This document shows, one piece after another, positions 1 to 10,983 of a DNA stretch of 64,000 bases. The stretch spans positions 29,460,036-29,524,035 of the forward strand of contig OX387194.1 in the NCBI GenBank assembly GCA_947561395.2, given 5' to 3'. This DNA is from Buxus sempervirens (Eukaryota > Streptophyta > Magnoliopsida > Buxales > Buxaceae). The number at the start of each line of letters is the position of its first letter. Position 1 is the first letter of the stretch. Under the pieces are notes generated by a model, which was not told the DNA's origin, searched no databases, and worked only from the letters and a program-made list of their open reading frames with translations. The translations under genes were made by a program, and so were the position numbers.

Positions 1-1085
1 TAAATCCTACTTGTACATTGGTTGCATTCAAATAAAAACAATCCGTAGTTTGATTTGTGCTAAAATCCAAAATTTCCTAAAATCTGTCCAGGGCGCTTGA
101 AGGCGCGCTCGAGTGCTAGTTCAGGTGCTCGGCTTAACCAAACTTGACAACTCTTGGTTTCTGAGTTTCTAAAAAAGCACAGACGAGTCGCTCACGTTCA
201 CGCTCAAGCGGCAATGAGCGGCTAGCCTACAATTAAAATGTTATATGGGAGCTTGACATTGCGCTCGAGAGTTGGTTCGGGCGCCCTGGAAATTTTACAG
301 GTCGCGAATTTCCGAACCTTGCGATTTTTCTAGGGTTTTTAGTCTTTAATTTGTTTCTAGCATGTGTGGATACTCATCACCTATTAAACTCCCAACAAAA
401 TCCTCTCTTATTTGCATGGAAAATCAAATTTGCACTCAAACCCCCAAATCTCCACATTGCATACGAAAATGGGGAAAAACGAAAATCTAGGTTAGGGTGG
501 TGTTGCTTACCTCTAGCAATCAACTAAGGAAGTCTTCTTGCTCCTAATGCAACCCATGAGCAACACTTCTTGTACTTTTTGAAGGCTTTTCACAAATCTC
601 CAAGCTTCCAAATGAAAATCTCCAAGCTTTGCCTCCTTCTTCTTCTTTTCAAGACTTCCTTCAAGTAACTCAACAAAGTAATAGGAAGATAGTGAAGAAG
701 TGAAGAGAGTAGAGAATGAGGGAAGGAGTGGAAGAAGAGAGGGGAGGGTTTGCTCACTTAAGACACTTTCCCCATTCCCAAACTTACCCTTCTCCCATCA
801 AGACACCAACTATCACCATCTTGCCATTCTCCTCCTATTGCACACAACAATTTACCACTTAGCCATTCTCTCTCATAGTAATAAATTTATTTAATATTCC
901 AAGGAATTGCTTGAATGAAGGATAACTCACCTAGGTGCACTTTTGGACAAGCTTTGCCACTTGATTGGCTTCAAGTTTAGATTTCTCCAACTTCACCTTC
1001 ACAATATAAAATACAAATTTGTTAGGATTTGCTAATTACCCCTTAGTCGGCACTTAAGCAATTGGGCAAAATCTGGGGTTTCACA
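1..1085 (-). repeat. Probable gypsy-type LTR fragment, continuing off the left edge
   Basis: No gene is visible here. The right edge ends in CA exactly where copia gag sequence begins. Read on the minus strand, the block starts TGTGAAACCCC, a plausible LTR start. It then runs through an AT-rich TATA-like stretch (about 880-895) into a CT-rich, exon-like leader (about 600-780). Two diverged GC-rich segments sharing a GCGCTCGAG core (about 88-145 and 248-292) look like an internal repeat. No polypurine tract lies to the right, so this is either the 5' LTR of a minus-strand element extending left or a solo LTR. Family and orientation are inferred. A plus-strand LTR end is the alternative. Confidence 0.45.
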
Positions 1086-1694
1086 CATGAAGCTCATAAT
1101 GATGCACAATGAAAGTATTAAGACTTTGACTGATTTGTCACATCATCTATAGCTGGAAGCAAAGAGGTGGACTACAACAGCCGATCAATTTGTTTCTTTA
1201 GCTGAACCGGCACAGCGTAAAGGCTATAAACCTAAGCTCAAGTGCGGAGGTAATGTCTAGAATAAGGTAAGAATTCGAACTCCAAGAGGGTGGTTGGAAG
1301 AGGAAAGCAACGTCGAGGCAAGCGACGAAGGAAAGACATCTCAAAGATCAAGTGCTTCAACTGCAAGACCTTTGGCCACTTCACTTGGAATTGTCCTGAG
1401 TAGAAGAAGGTTAGAATTGACTCTTTCTCTTGTCTACAAGTATATACTGAAGTGCTAGTTGCTCATTCACATTCTGTGTGGATTGTGAATTTAGGAGCAA
1501 GCAGGCACATAATGAGAGATCAAGGAGGGTTAGTAGACTACAGGCAATTACTATCTGAAAGTCAGAAGGTCTACATGGGGAACAGTTCGAGTGCAGATGT
1601 GCTTTGTGTTGGTATATACCTACTCAAGACTGGAGATGATCATTCGTTGATGCTCCATGATGTTCTCTATGCACTTGAGATTCGCTGTAGTATG
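1086..1694 (+). mobile_element. Ty1/copia fossil, left part: gag C-terminus and protease region
   Basis: This is the left surviving part of an old copia element. It begins in gag, where the translation around 1089-1150 resembles the copia gag motif ending in an HL.LE-type helix. A CCHC zinc knuckle (C-x2-C-x4-H-x4-C) lies at 1353-1394, preceded by a basic stretch. The protease region follows from about 1476, with a W..-GAS-H-like core and the downstream strand ending in VLYA. The coding frame is degraded with several breaks. The rest of the element resumes at 49190, because Ogre element A is inserted between the two parts. No copia 5' LTR or methionine-tRNA type primer site is visible to the left. 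Confidence 0.8.
1690..1694. repeat. Target-site duplication GTATG of Ogre A, left copy
   Basis: GTATG here is repeated at 49185-49189. The copies sit directly outside TG at 1695 and CA at 49184. This 5-bp duplication is what a Ty3/gypsy integrase makes. It fixes the outer limits of element A inside the copia element. Confidence 0.9.
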
Positions 1695-4572
1695 TGTGCG
1701 CACGTCAGGGGAATGCGACGTGAGGGTGCACGCGATGAACGGGGGATTTAGGAGTCGCCACTGCCTGATGGGGTGCAGGCAGATACCTGGGTGCCCTAAG
1801 GATGTCTACTTTGGTTTGCGGCTTGAGATTTCCGCTAAGGTCTCGATTACGGTCCGGGGAAGTCCGTAGACACCCCGGTCCGCCCCCGTCGGTTGACGGG
1901 TCCCATGTGTTTCCCTGGTTCGAGTCAATCTTGGTTCCACTCACCCTTATGTCCTAAACCAACATGCTCACTTATTAAGTCTAAGTGGGACCTTCAAAGG
2001 TGTGGGTCCCTTTTATTTTAATTGATTTTATCTTTTTATCCATATGATGTTGGTCTGATGTGGGCCCCGTTGGAAGGCCCATTGGGTACCAAAGAGGGCT
2101 TAGGTCAAGCCCAATTCCCATTTGGGGTTATGTTGGATAACCCCATTTATTGGATTTGGTTATTTGATTTGGGAGTTGCTTATTTACACAAAATTGATGG
2201 GTTTACTGGGCCTAACCGCAGAACAGATGTGGTTTGGCTTCAACCGCACACGCAGTGCGGTTGAGGCCAAATCGCTCTGTGTGTGTGGTTCCGGCCCATA
2301 AAACCCGAAAGGGAACTTTTCCTGGGGGCTTTGGATTCATGGGTCTCTTGTGATGTTTCAGGAGTTGTGTGGGCCCCTGTGTGGGCCCACAGTGGTTTTG
2401 CGAGAGGGGAAGACCTCCTTTTTGGCCTCTTTTGGAATTCTTCGACAAAGAAAAAGGGGGGGGGGGGGGGGAGGGAGAAGGCATTGGGGGTGCTGCCCCT
2501 CATTTATTTTCAGCAATATACAGTAGTGAGACAGGGGTCTTGGCACCCCTATCTGGGTGTTTTTACTTCACTAATCAATAAATAATCCAGAACCAACAAC
2601 AAGACACATCATATGGCATCACTGCAAACTTCACGAAATAAATAAAGGGGAACTTTGCTATAGGTACAGTGGAGTAGCAGCAAATAAATGGTAAGACATG
2701 CTAGGTAGAAATAGGGCATTGCATGTGGGCTAGGTGGAGGGTGGCACGCATGCTTAGGGCTAAATGGGTTGGGCTTGGGGGTGCAAGCAGGTAGTTAAAC
2801 CTGCTGGGTACAGTAGCTGAACCACAGGGAGTTTATGCATGCCAAAATCAGCAAGTGTAAAAATTGGGTAAGCATGGAGGCATTTCGACAATCTCAGGAC
2901 AACCGCTGTTGAGAGGATGGACCATGATATGAAGGCCTAAAATGGTGAGGAAAAGGAAGGATTTGCTGCTGTCCCCGGCAGCAACCTTCACAGGTTATGA
3001 CAAAGGGGATTATGGGGTAAAGGGAATATGCTCATCAACCCAAAACAGTAAGCTAGGGGGGGGGGGGGGGGCATACAGGGGGAACATATTAATGACTCAA
3101 AAACAGCGACCTAGACATGCAAAACAATAAAGAAAATAACACCACATACGTGCATGTGTGTGTTCATCATACCCTTTTTCAAGAAGATTTGGAAATCAGA
3201 AACGACACCATTAGATAGGATGATGTAAAAACAATAAAGGGGGCTGCATTCTCACATCCTACCAGCAAGGTATGTCGTGTACCCTTCTTGGTAACAAGCC
3301 AGCATAGTATGAGGGAAATCCGCAAAGCCATATTCATACAAAAAAAAAGGAAACAGAAATAATCTAGCATGGATGATCTCTCATCCTCATCCTCTCCCTA
3401 GAGTTACAAAAAAGAACCAAAACAGTAGCTTAGATGACACAAAATGCATGAACGATTTCTCATCCTCTCCCTAGAGTTACACATACCCTACCTTTTACCT
3501 TGGAGACTTCCATATAGCAAGATGTCAAGCAAACATGCAAGGGTAATCTAAAAGAAAAAGTTCCAAGTGAAGGAGAGAATAAGCTTCTCCCAAAACATCA
3601 TTTTCATATATATGGTACAAAACACCACAAGAAACAATAGTTGGGGGTGAGGAGGTCCTGGAGCAGTGTATGGGACTCCTTTGAAGCAAAACCAAGTGCT
3701 GGGAGGCTCGCTTTCAGCAGCAACAACAACTCAAACCCTCTTCTTTAAGCTTGGTAGTGGAGGAGAAGAAAGGTGGAGGGCTTAAGAGGCCTTGGGAGTG
3801 GGTTTGGTAGGTGTTGGAGGCAAAAGAGATGGGAGAAATGGGGTTTGGAAGTTCAGTGGGTAGGGGAGAAGGAACAGTGGAAGTCAGCCATCCTTAGTCC
3901 CATGCTTGGATTTTGCTTTTATAGCACATTGAGACAAAACCGCATACTTAGAGTGGTTTTGCCAAAAGTGAACAGTAACCGCACATATTGTGCGGTTTGG
4001 TCGAAACCGCAGCGTATGTGCAGTTTTGGCACTGTTTTTTAAACATTTAATAGGGGACAAATTGGTCAGTGTAGTCTGGCGCGCCATGCAACCGCACTGT
4101 AGACGCAGTTGCCTTTTCGCGCGCCGCTTGCGCTGATTGGTTGGCGCAAGCGGTGGCCGAAAAAATCGACTGCACTTCACATGCAGTCGTGGAAAATCTT
4201 TCAGATGTGCCCTTTTTTCCCTCTTTTTTTGGTTGTGTTATGGTTGAGGTTACTCAGCCGCTCACTCGGACGATTTGGACTTCCCCAATTTTTATTATTT
4301 TCCATTTATCTTAATTAGTTTAATTAAAATATTTTAACTTTGACTGATTTGCCCCTGGGACTGTTTTGCTCATATCTTCTTCATCCGGCCTCCGATTCCT
4401 ACAAACTTAATTGCGTTGGAACCATGTCGGGATGCTCTACCCATTGGGATAGGGTATAGCAATCAATTTGGGGTCAGAGAGAAAATTATCTTTTGCTATT
4501 AAGGGTTTAGACCTGTCTTTGAGGGTTTTGCTTTCGGGCTTTTTAGAGGGATGCAAAAATGAGGTGCTTACA
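1695..4572 (-). repeat. Element A 3' LTR
   Basis: On the plus strand the LTR runs from TGTGCGCACG at 1695 to CTTACA at 4572. On the coding strand it starts TGTAAGCACC and ends GTGCGCACA. It matches 46449-49184 along its length but with clear divergence. Reading in the element's direction there is a cluster of short palindromes built on AACCGCA/TGCGGTT (about 3938-4190), then a TATA box (TATAAAAGC, about 3913-3921), and a further palindrome of the same type at 2238-2262. A G homopolymer of about 16 lies at 2455-2470 and another at 3057-3070. Confidence 0.9.
3938..4190 (-). promoter_or_regulatory. AACCGCA-type palindromes upstream of the element A TATA box
   Basis: Several short inverted repeats occur here: ACCGCACA with TGTGCGGT at 3979-3999, AACCGCA with a diverged partner on each side of it, GCAACCGCACTG with a diverged partner at 4086-4111, and GACTGCA with TGCAGTC at 4169-4188. 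On the coding strand they lie immediately before TATAAAAGC. In the other LTR of A the last one reads GACCG with CGGTC, so both arms changed together. The same arm type recurs once about 1.7 kb downstream in the LTR. The function is unknown. They could be binding sites for a dimeric factor or RNA/DNA hairpins. Confidence 0.6.
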
Positions 4573-4588
4573 GCTGCCCCTCTTTGCC
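4573..4588 (-). other. Polypurine tract of element A
   Basis: On the minus strand this reads GGCAAAGAGGGGCAGC and abuts the 3' LTR start TGTAAG. The same core, CAAAGAGGGGCAG, precedes the 3' LTR of element D and borders LTR E. It is the expected plus-strand DNA primer of the family. Confidence 0.88.
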
Positions 4589-6640
4589 GGAATCACTTTG
4601 TTGATGAACGGCAAAGATTAAAAGAACTTCGTTTTTGCATTTTGCATTTCTGTCGACATTATTGACAAGCTAAGTCCTTTTGATGTTTTCAAAGAAGGCG
4701 AAGCGCCGTTGCAAGTTCTGCGTTGCTTTGGTGTCACTTCCAAATTCGGGGAGTTTTCCATGCCATTGGGCGTTTGGAAAGATTTCCTGTGCTTTAGTTT
4801 AAGTTAAGAAGATGGGGTTGGACTTAGACTCGCCGACTTGTTTTGGCGTTGCTGCAAAAGTGCTCAACGGTGTTCTTTTCTTATTGTTTGCTCCATTAAA
4901 GCTTTTTAGGTGTTTTTGGCTTTTGATTCCTTTTACCCTTTTAGACTTATTCTCTTTGGATTTTTGGGAGGCTTTTGTATCTTGGGAGGAAGGAAGGAGG
5001 TGCTCTTGCTGCTGTCCGGTGCTTCAAAGGAGCTCGCACACCTAATCTAGTCTATTTACAGAAGTGGAAAATAAAAAATTACAATATGAGAGCGAATTTC
5101 GCCCGCAATTTCTTTTTCTGTTTCTTCATGCATTGAAATCTTCTTTTGTTCTCCTTTTTCTTCAGGTCTTCTTTCTCGGGATGATTCCTTTCCTGCTTTG
5201 GGTGAGAGTTCTCTCAGTTCAAGGATGACTTTGCCGGGGACTTTTTGGAAAAGCCTTTCATCGATCTCCTTCATCCAAGTGAAAATATGATGCCATCTTT
5301 TCTCTTGTTGGCCGTTGCTCTGGTGCCGCTTTATGTCCTTCTCGCCTTAGGCTTCATTCCCTAGGCAATGGAGCTCCACTGGGGATTTGACGGAAGATGT
5401 CCCTCTTTCCTTGGGAGGGCTCTTGCCTTCTTTTCACTGGTTCACTTGGGTCGAGCCATGAGTGTTTCCGGAGTGAGCGGCACTTCAGATTTGGAAGAGA
5501 CCGCGCTGGAGATTTGTTGAGAGGAGTCTTCTTTTCCACTTTCTCTTTCTCTCACCTGATTGTTCCTAAAAGGAAATAAAAGAAAACCCTTCAGTTGTGA
5601 CCCACTGGGGAGTATCATCAACAAATCCTTTTCGATTTCTTTTCAATGATCATTGCCTGCTACAGAAATATGGGGCCTTTTATCTAGGTCATGAACCTTG
5701 TATACTCAGATTAGTAGCACAAATTGAAATTGGTTCAAAAACGGTTAAACCGAGATAAGTAGAAGAAAAGCAGACGTGTTAGTGTGTGCAAGTGTTTGCA
5801 CTTTCGAGAGGATTGGTCCTAGGATCAGATGGGATTAAGTGTGCTTGGTGTTATCAGTAGCATTGTCATCACAGGCTAGTGGTCCTTTGGCTCAGACGCA
5901 GTCTGCCGGTTTGAGCCCTTTCCACTTCACCTATTTCATCCTTTGTATCTCTCAAATTTTCTTGATTTACCGCTTTGTTTTGCTTTTGACTCATCTTGTT
6001 TTCTGCTCTGCTCAATCCAAACTTGATCATTTTTATGCCTTTTCCTTTCCTTTCTCTTCTTTTACCACGACTGGTCATTTTTGCCCGCAGCGCCCTTTTT
6101 TCGGGTTTTCATTGTGTCCGATCTTTCTGAAAGCCATGGATCCCGTCATCACCAACCAATGCAAACTGGATTTTTACCAAGATCATCATTCTTGGGATCC
6201 GAGAGGTCTTAAAGCTAAGACGAAATGTAGGCTAAGTTCCGGGTTATCAAAAAGGAGACAAATGGCTCAAAAAGGCCTGATTTGTAGGGTTTATTCTCTT
6301 TTTTTTTTTTAGTGTTTCTACCTTCTATTGATTTTGGGGGTTATAACCTGTTTTTTCATTTTTCTTTGTTTTTGTTGGATACTCATTATGCAAATTTTTC
6401 ATCTTTTTTTTTCTTCTATTTTTTTTTGTTGGGGTTTTATTCTCCAGGAATGCCCAATTTGCTGTGTAGAACACGTGCATAGGGTTGAAAGAATTTATTA
6501 AGGCTAAATAGTGTCTGACTAGGGTTAAGGATTCAAGGTGTTTGAAGGGATGTATGGTTTAAGGGAAAGTCAAAATGGCCTATCTTCATTTCTCAATCAG
6601 AATGATCCTAAGCATAGTATAATTTGACAGCGTCTGCATT
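4589..6640 (-). other. Long 3' UTR of element A
   Basis: About 2 kb lies between the integrase end and the polypurine tract, as is usual in Ogre elements. It is T-rich on the plus strand and holds no gene I can support. A block at about 6175-6275 is recognisably conserved with the 3' UTR of element D (about 24270-24365), although the surrounding sequence has drifted. Confidence 0.7.
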
Positions 6641-7829
6641 TATTGGCTAAGGGAAAATGGCTCCGTCCATCTCTTGTAGGATTAATGCTCCTTTGGACAG
6701 AACCTTGTGAACTACGAACGGCCTTTTGTAGTTTGACTTGAACTTTCCTCTGTTGTCTTCTTGGTGAGGAAAGATTTTTTTCAACACAAGGTCTCCCACC
6801 TTGAAGTGTTGTGGCTTGACTTTCTTATTGTAGGCCCGTGCTATTCTCTGTTAATAGAGCTGACCATGACACAATGCTTTGACTCTCTTCTCATCTAGCA
6901 GCTGAAGGTGATCGTATCTGGATTGCTCCCATTCGATGTCATCAATCTCGGCTTCTTTTAGGATCCAGAGTGAAGGGATCTGTATTTCCACAGGAAGAAC
7001 TGCTTCCATTCCATATACCAGAGAGAAAGGACTTGCCCGAGTGGAGGTTCTGATCGATGTCCGATATGCTTGTAATGCATAGGGTAACTTCTCGTGCCAG
7101 TCTCTGTAAGTAATAGCCATTTTCTCCAGTATTTTCTTTAGATTCTTGTTGGCGGCCTTTACTGCTCCATTCATCTTAGGCTGATATGCTGTGGAGTTCA
7201 GATGTCTGATCTTCAGATCTTCACACATCTTGTCTATGTCTTTATTATTCAGATTCATCTCTTTGTCCGTGATGATAGCTTCAGGCACACCGTAGTGGCA
7301 CACGATGTTGTTTTGATGAACCTTAAGACATGAGACTTCTTCACCTCTTTGAAGGACATGGCTTCTACCCATTTGGTGAAGTAGTCAATCACGACCAAGA
7401 TGAATTGTTGCCTGTTAAAAGCATTCGGATGAATTTGGCCTATCATGTTGATTCCCCATATAGCAAATGGCTACGGTGAGGTCATGGAGTGCAATGTGTT
7501 AGGCGGTGCATAGATGTTGTCTCCATAGATCTGACACAGATGGCACTTTCGGACATGGGTGTAGCAATCTGTCTCCATTGTCATCCAGTAATAACCCATC
7601 CTCAGGATTTTTCTCGCGAGCATGTGGCCATTCATGTGTGCGCCGCACAAACCTCCGTGTACCTCATTGATCAAGTTCTGAGCTTCATCCTCCTTAACAC
7701 ATAGTAGCAGTGAATCATTGAATGACTTCTTGTAGACTCTGCCTCCACTAAGAAAGTTCTGCCCTGCAAGCCTTTGTATCGTTCGTCTCTCTGCAGCCGT
7801 GGCATCATCTGACAAAGTTCTATCTCTTA
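6640..7829 (-). pseudogene. Integrase region of element A
   Basis: Minus-strand translation gives a Ty3-type integrase closely similar to that of D. It has the H2C2 zinc region (HGGLCGAHMNGH, then CHLC), the catalytic core with DYFTKWVEAMSF and a STAYQPKMNGA segment, and a C-terminal domain ending near AIFP. The role in the family is to insert element cDNA into the genome. Element D is inserted at the right edge of this block, with GGTAT duplicated, and separates it from the RNase H region at 29274. The frame is broken more than once and the copy is a fossil. Confidence 0.88.
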
Positions 7830-7834
7830 GGTAT
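7830..7834. repeat. Target-site duplication GGTAT of element D, left copy
   Basis: GGTAT is repeated at 29269-29273. The copies lie directly outside TG at 7835 and CA at 29268. The flanks are consecutive pol sequence of element A, which confirms that D inserted into A. Confidence 0.95.
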
Positions 7835-8370
7835 TGTAAGCACCTCATTCTTGCGCCCCCGAAAGAGCCGGAAATGCAAACCCTGGTTAAAAAGTCAAAC
7901 CCTGATGGGTCAAAATTTGACCTTTTGATCAAGTAATAAACTTCCACCTCGCTTCATCCCATTGGATAGAGAATCTCGACACGATTCCAACGCAACTGGG
8001 TTTGCAGGAATCAGAGTCCAGATAAAGGTTCTAAGGCCGGTCAAACTTGAGGGAAAGCCAAGAGTTGACTTTTCCTCGATTTCCGTGCCAAATACCTTAC
8101 TTTAGCCCAATGGATAGAGAATCCCGACGCGGTTCCAGCGCAATTGGGTTGGCAGGAATCAGAGTCCGGATGAAGATTCTAAGGGCGGTCAAACTTAAGG
8201 AAAAGCCAAAAGTTGACCTGTTCTCGGGATCCGTGCCAAGTGCTTAGCCCCATGTCATTAAATAGAGGGCTCCAATACGAGTTTAACACAATTGAGTTTG
8301 CTCAAATCGGAGTTCGGATGAAGGAGATGTGATCTGTCGAAGTTTCCGAGTAGCAGAAGCCGGAAACTGC

Positions 8371-8399
8371 ACACGTGGCGCAAGAACTGCACACGTGGC
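8371..8399 (+). promoter_or_regulatory. Doubled ACACGTGGC (G-box/ABRE-like) in U3
   Basis: ACACGTGGC occurs at 8371-8379 and 8391-8399, exactly 20 bp apart, within a repeated ACTGCACACGTGGC context. The CACGTG core with GC flank is the classic plant bZIP/bHLH G-box and abscisic-acid response element. The pair recurs at the same spacing in the 3' LTR of D (26659-26687; the first copy has one changed base just upstream) and in solo LTR B (33805-33833). It lies about 400 bp upstream of the TATA box. Regulation by stress or ABA is inferred. Confidence 0.65.
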
Positions 8400-8541
8400 A
8401 GCCAACGCATCAAAATATCTCAGGAACTAAATCTTAAATATAAAATTTTCGTACGGGCGATCCGTAGATATCAAAAAAGGTCAAATCGGTCGAGTCAGTC
8501 GAATCGGTCAAGTCGAGGGGCAAATCCGTAAATTTTCGATT

Positions 8542-8808
8542 TGTATCCGGTTACCTATACCGGATACACTGCCTCCCCTTCTTATCCGGACTTGAAGACC
8601 GGATACATCAAGATATTCGCGCGAGATCCGCGCCGATCGCCCGACAAATTCGCGGCGGCATTTAATTTTCGAATGATTATGTCTTGTATCCGGACTAGAA
8701 GACCGGATACAAAGGGAAGCTAGGGTATCCGGACTTGAAGTCCGGATACGAAGAGGCCTTAGTGTATCCGGCCTGAGTTGCCGGATACATTAAAATTTCT
8801 ATAAATAG
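8542..8808 (+). promoter_or_regulatory. Five GTATCCGG palindromes ending at the TATA box
   Basis: There are five inverted repeats. TGTATCCGG with CCGGATACA lies at 8542-8568, TATCCGG with CCGGATA at 8583-8605, and TTGTATCCGG with CCGGATACAA at 8684-8712. GTATCCGGAC with GTCCGGATAC lies at 8725-8749, and TGTATCCGGC with GCCGGATACA at 8763-8789. TATAAATAG begins 11 bp after the last one. Loops are 6-10 nt and mostly differ. The position suggests promoter elements, but the arms would also fold as hairpins if transcribed. Confidence 0.75.
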
Positions 8809-9829
8809 CAAACCAGCAGCTCATTTCCGGGGTTGGGCTTTTCTTGGCTGTCTTGAGCTTCCTCCCTCCACTCTTCTCCCACACGAATCCCCACCCCTTC
8901 AACCCCTTTTGGCCCCCATACCATCCCAAGCCCTTCCCCCCTTCTCCTTCTCCTCTCTATCCCCACTGAAAGAAGAAGGACTTGAGCGGCTGTTGGTGTT
9001 CCAAGGAGGCCTCCAGGAGCTGTACCACCCCCAAGGCATGCCACCACCTTGCACAAGAGGTCAAGGACCTCAGGTATCACTCCTCATCACTTTATCTTCC
9101 ACATATATTAAATGTAGATTTTTCGGTGAGATTTCCTTTTTTTAGTTTTCTTGTCCAGCATGGCTTCCCTTTAGTATGGTTTAAGCATGTACTCTTCGTC
9201 ATTCGCATGGCATGAAGTCACCACCAGCATGAGGGTCACGTAGGCTTCGTTAAGGAAGCCTGGGATTCTTATCCAAGCATGTCCTAATCCCTTTTAGCTA
9301 CGGTGCATAGATGTATATTAAGTGGTTTCCAAAGGGAGCATGTCCCATCTTATGATCGAATGTACCCCCATAAATCCCCCTCCTCTTTCCCTTCTCCGAA
9401 GGTTTCACGATGGGCCACCAGCCTAGGCCCACACCTAGCCGGATACCTTCACTTTGCTGGGATGTCTTGTTGATTTTCACATAGGATGCATAAGAGCATG
9501 TGTATGCATTTTTGTATGTGGGAATGTGTTTTTTTGTTTTGTTTGTCATCTTAACATGTTGACTCATGCATGCAGTCGTGAGAGCCTGGAGACCGAATGG
9601 GGATACATTGGTCCCCATTCCCATGGCTGGCTTGACCCAGGATGACAGGGAGGGCAGCAGGCCCCCCATTGGCTTTGCCAAAAAGTCCAAGGAGAGAGGC
9701 CAAAGGTGGCTCCTCCCACAATCTGAACATACGTGGGCTCATCCAGGAGCCCACAAGACCCTTAACATGCCCCTGGAACCCCCTGGGATCAGTCCCAAAA
9801 GGCCAAAACCCAAAAAGGCCAATTCCAGA

Positions 9830-9935
9830 GTGATCCGGATACTCAGACCGGATCACCTATGGCCTCTGTGTATCCGGATACACTGACCGGATCACCCTCA
9901 GACCCTGCATATCCGGCCTGAGTTGCCGGATACGC
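9830..9935 (+). promoter_or_regulatory. Second cluster of the same palindromes, downstream of the TATA box
   Basis: GTGATCCGG with CCGGATCAC lies at 9830-9856. A self-complementary TGTATCCGGATACA sits at about 9869-9882. TATCCGGC with GCCGGATA follows at about 9911-9933, with the loop CTGAGTT that is also used in the palindrome next to the TATA box. The cluster is about 1 kb downstream of the promoter, so it should be in the transcript. One palindrome has TGATCCGG arms in which both sides differ from the GTATCCGG type together. Confidence 0.7.
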
Positions 9936-10983
9936 ACAGTAGCATGTCTTTTACATATCTTGTTCCTTTGCCGAATTTTGAAGTGATTTGTGTACAAACC
10001 AATGAACCAGCTGGGTTTCCGGGCCACCCGGAAACCCAAGAAGGGACTTGGACCAACCGGTCCAACCAGGCACACTTTTGGGCCTTCCAACGGGGCCCAC
10101 CAAGCCCAATGAACCAAATGCATGCTAATTAAACAACCTAAGTAAAATGAACCAATTTAAGCGGACGGGCCAAGCCCAATGCGGCCCGCCCGAACCTTGT
10201 GATGTGTATGGATGCATAAAATGCCTGGTTTGGCCGAGACCATGGGCTAGGGCCTGTCGGGCCCACCAAAGCCCGCTAACCGAACCAAGTTAGGTAAAAA
10301 CCCTAAGCTTTGAAGCACCGGGCTTTCAAAGCCCGAAATCTGGATCATGGGCCCCAAGCCCAGTGACCAGCCCACTTTGGCAAGACTAAAATGAGATAAC
10401 AGAAAATCACTTGGCCACCAAGTGGGCCTGCCTAAGGGGCCCACAAACCAATCCGGCCCACCACCTGCATGAAAATAACTCAATAATCAAACTGGAACCC
10501 CCATGTAAAATCAATACATTAACCAAAGCCCCCAGGGCCTCCTAGGATAGGCCGAGGCCCACAAGGGCACACGGGCCAACTCAAGCCCATTCAGAACACC
10601 GGTTGGGCCTTCCAACGGGGCCCACCCAATCAGACTCAGAAAACCCTAAAATGAAAGATAAAATCAACTAAAGGGACCCACACCAACTCAGGCGGTCCCG
10701 CCAAGACTCAATCCGAATTACATGCGGGATTAGGAACCGGGTGAGAACCAAAGCGAGAAAGCTGACTCAAAGTAGGGAACCCACGGGACCCGTCATCCGA
10801 CGGGGTGGACTGGGGTGTCTACGGACTTCCCCAGACCACAACCGAGAACCGACTCAGAATCTCAAGCCGCAGACCAAAAGTCTTAAATAGACAAGATTAG
10901 GCACCCAGGTGTCCGCCTGCACCCCATCAGGCGGGTGGCGACTCCGAATTACCCCGTGCCGCGTTTCCCACGCGCGCACAGCC

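Larger units (their letters stand above)
7835..10980 (+). repeat. Element D 5' LTR
   Basis: The LTR starts TGTAAGCACC and ends GCGCGCACA, with TG/CA termini, and is a near-perfect match to 26123-29268. U3 holds a doubled ACACGTGGC motif, five GTATCCGG/CCGGATAC palindromes and TATAAATAG at 8800-8808. A pyrimidine-rich stretch and long GC-rich sequence with no gene follow. A second palindrome cluster lies at 9830-9935. Small open frames inside it recur identically in the 3' LTR and are not genes. Confidence 0.95.

Noticed and set aside
2212-2585. Overlapping open frames of 60-100 aa on both strands near a G run
   Set aside because: They are inside the LTR of element A and repeated in its other LTR (46842-47196). 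No coding features.
5839-6312. Plus-strand open frame of 157 aa
   Set aside because: It lies antisense in the 3' UTR of element A, has no recognisable domain and is T-rich. A shadow.
8542-8789. Regular short palindromes considered as a CRISPR array
   Set aside because: Spacing is uneven, there are no unique spacers of constant size or cas genes, and the host is a plant. They belong to the LTR promoter region.
8047-9886. Several open frames of 60-130 aa in the 5' LTR of D
   Set aside because: They recur nearly unchanged in the 3' LTR (26335-28174) only because the LTRs are copies. No domain or codon signal.
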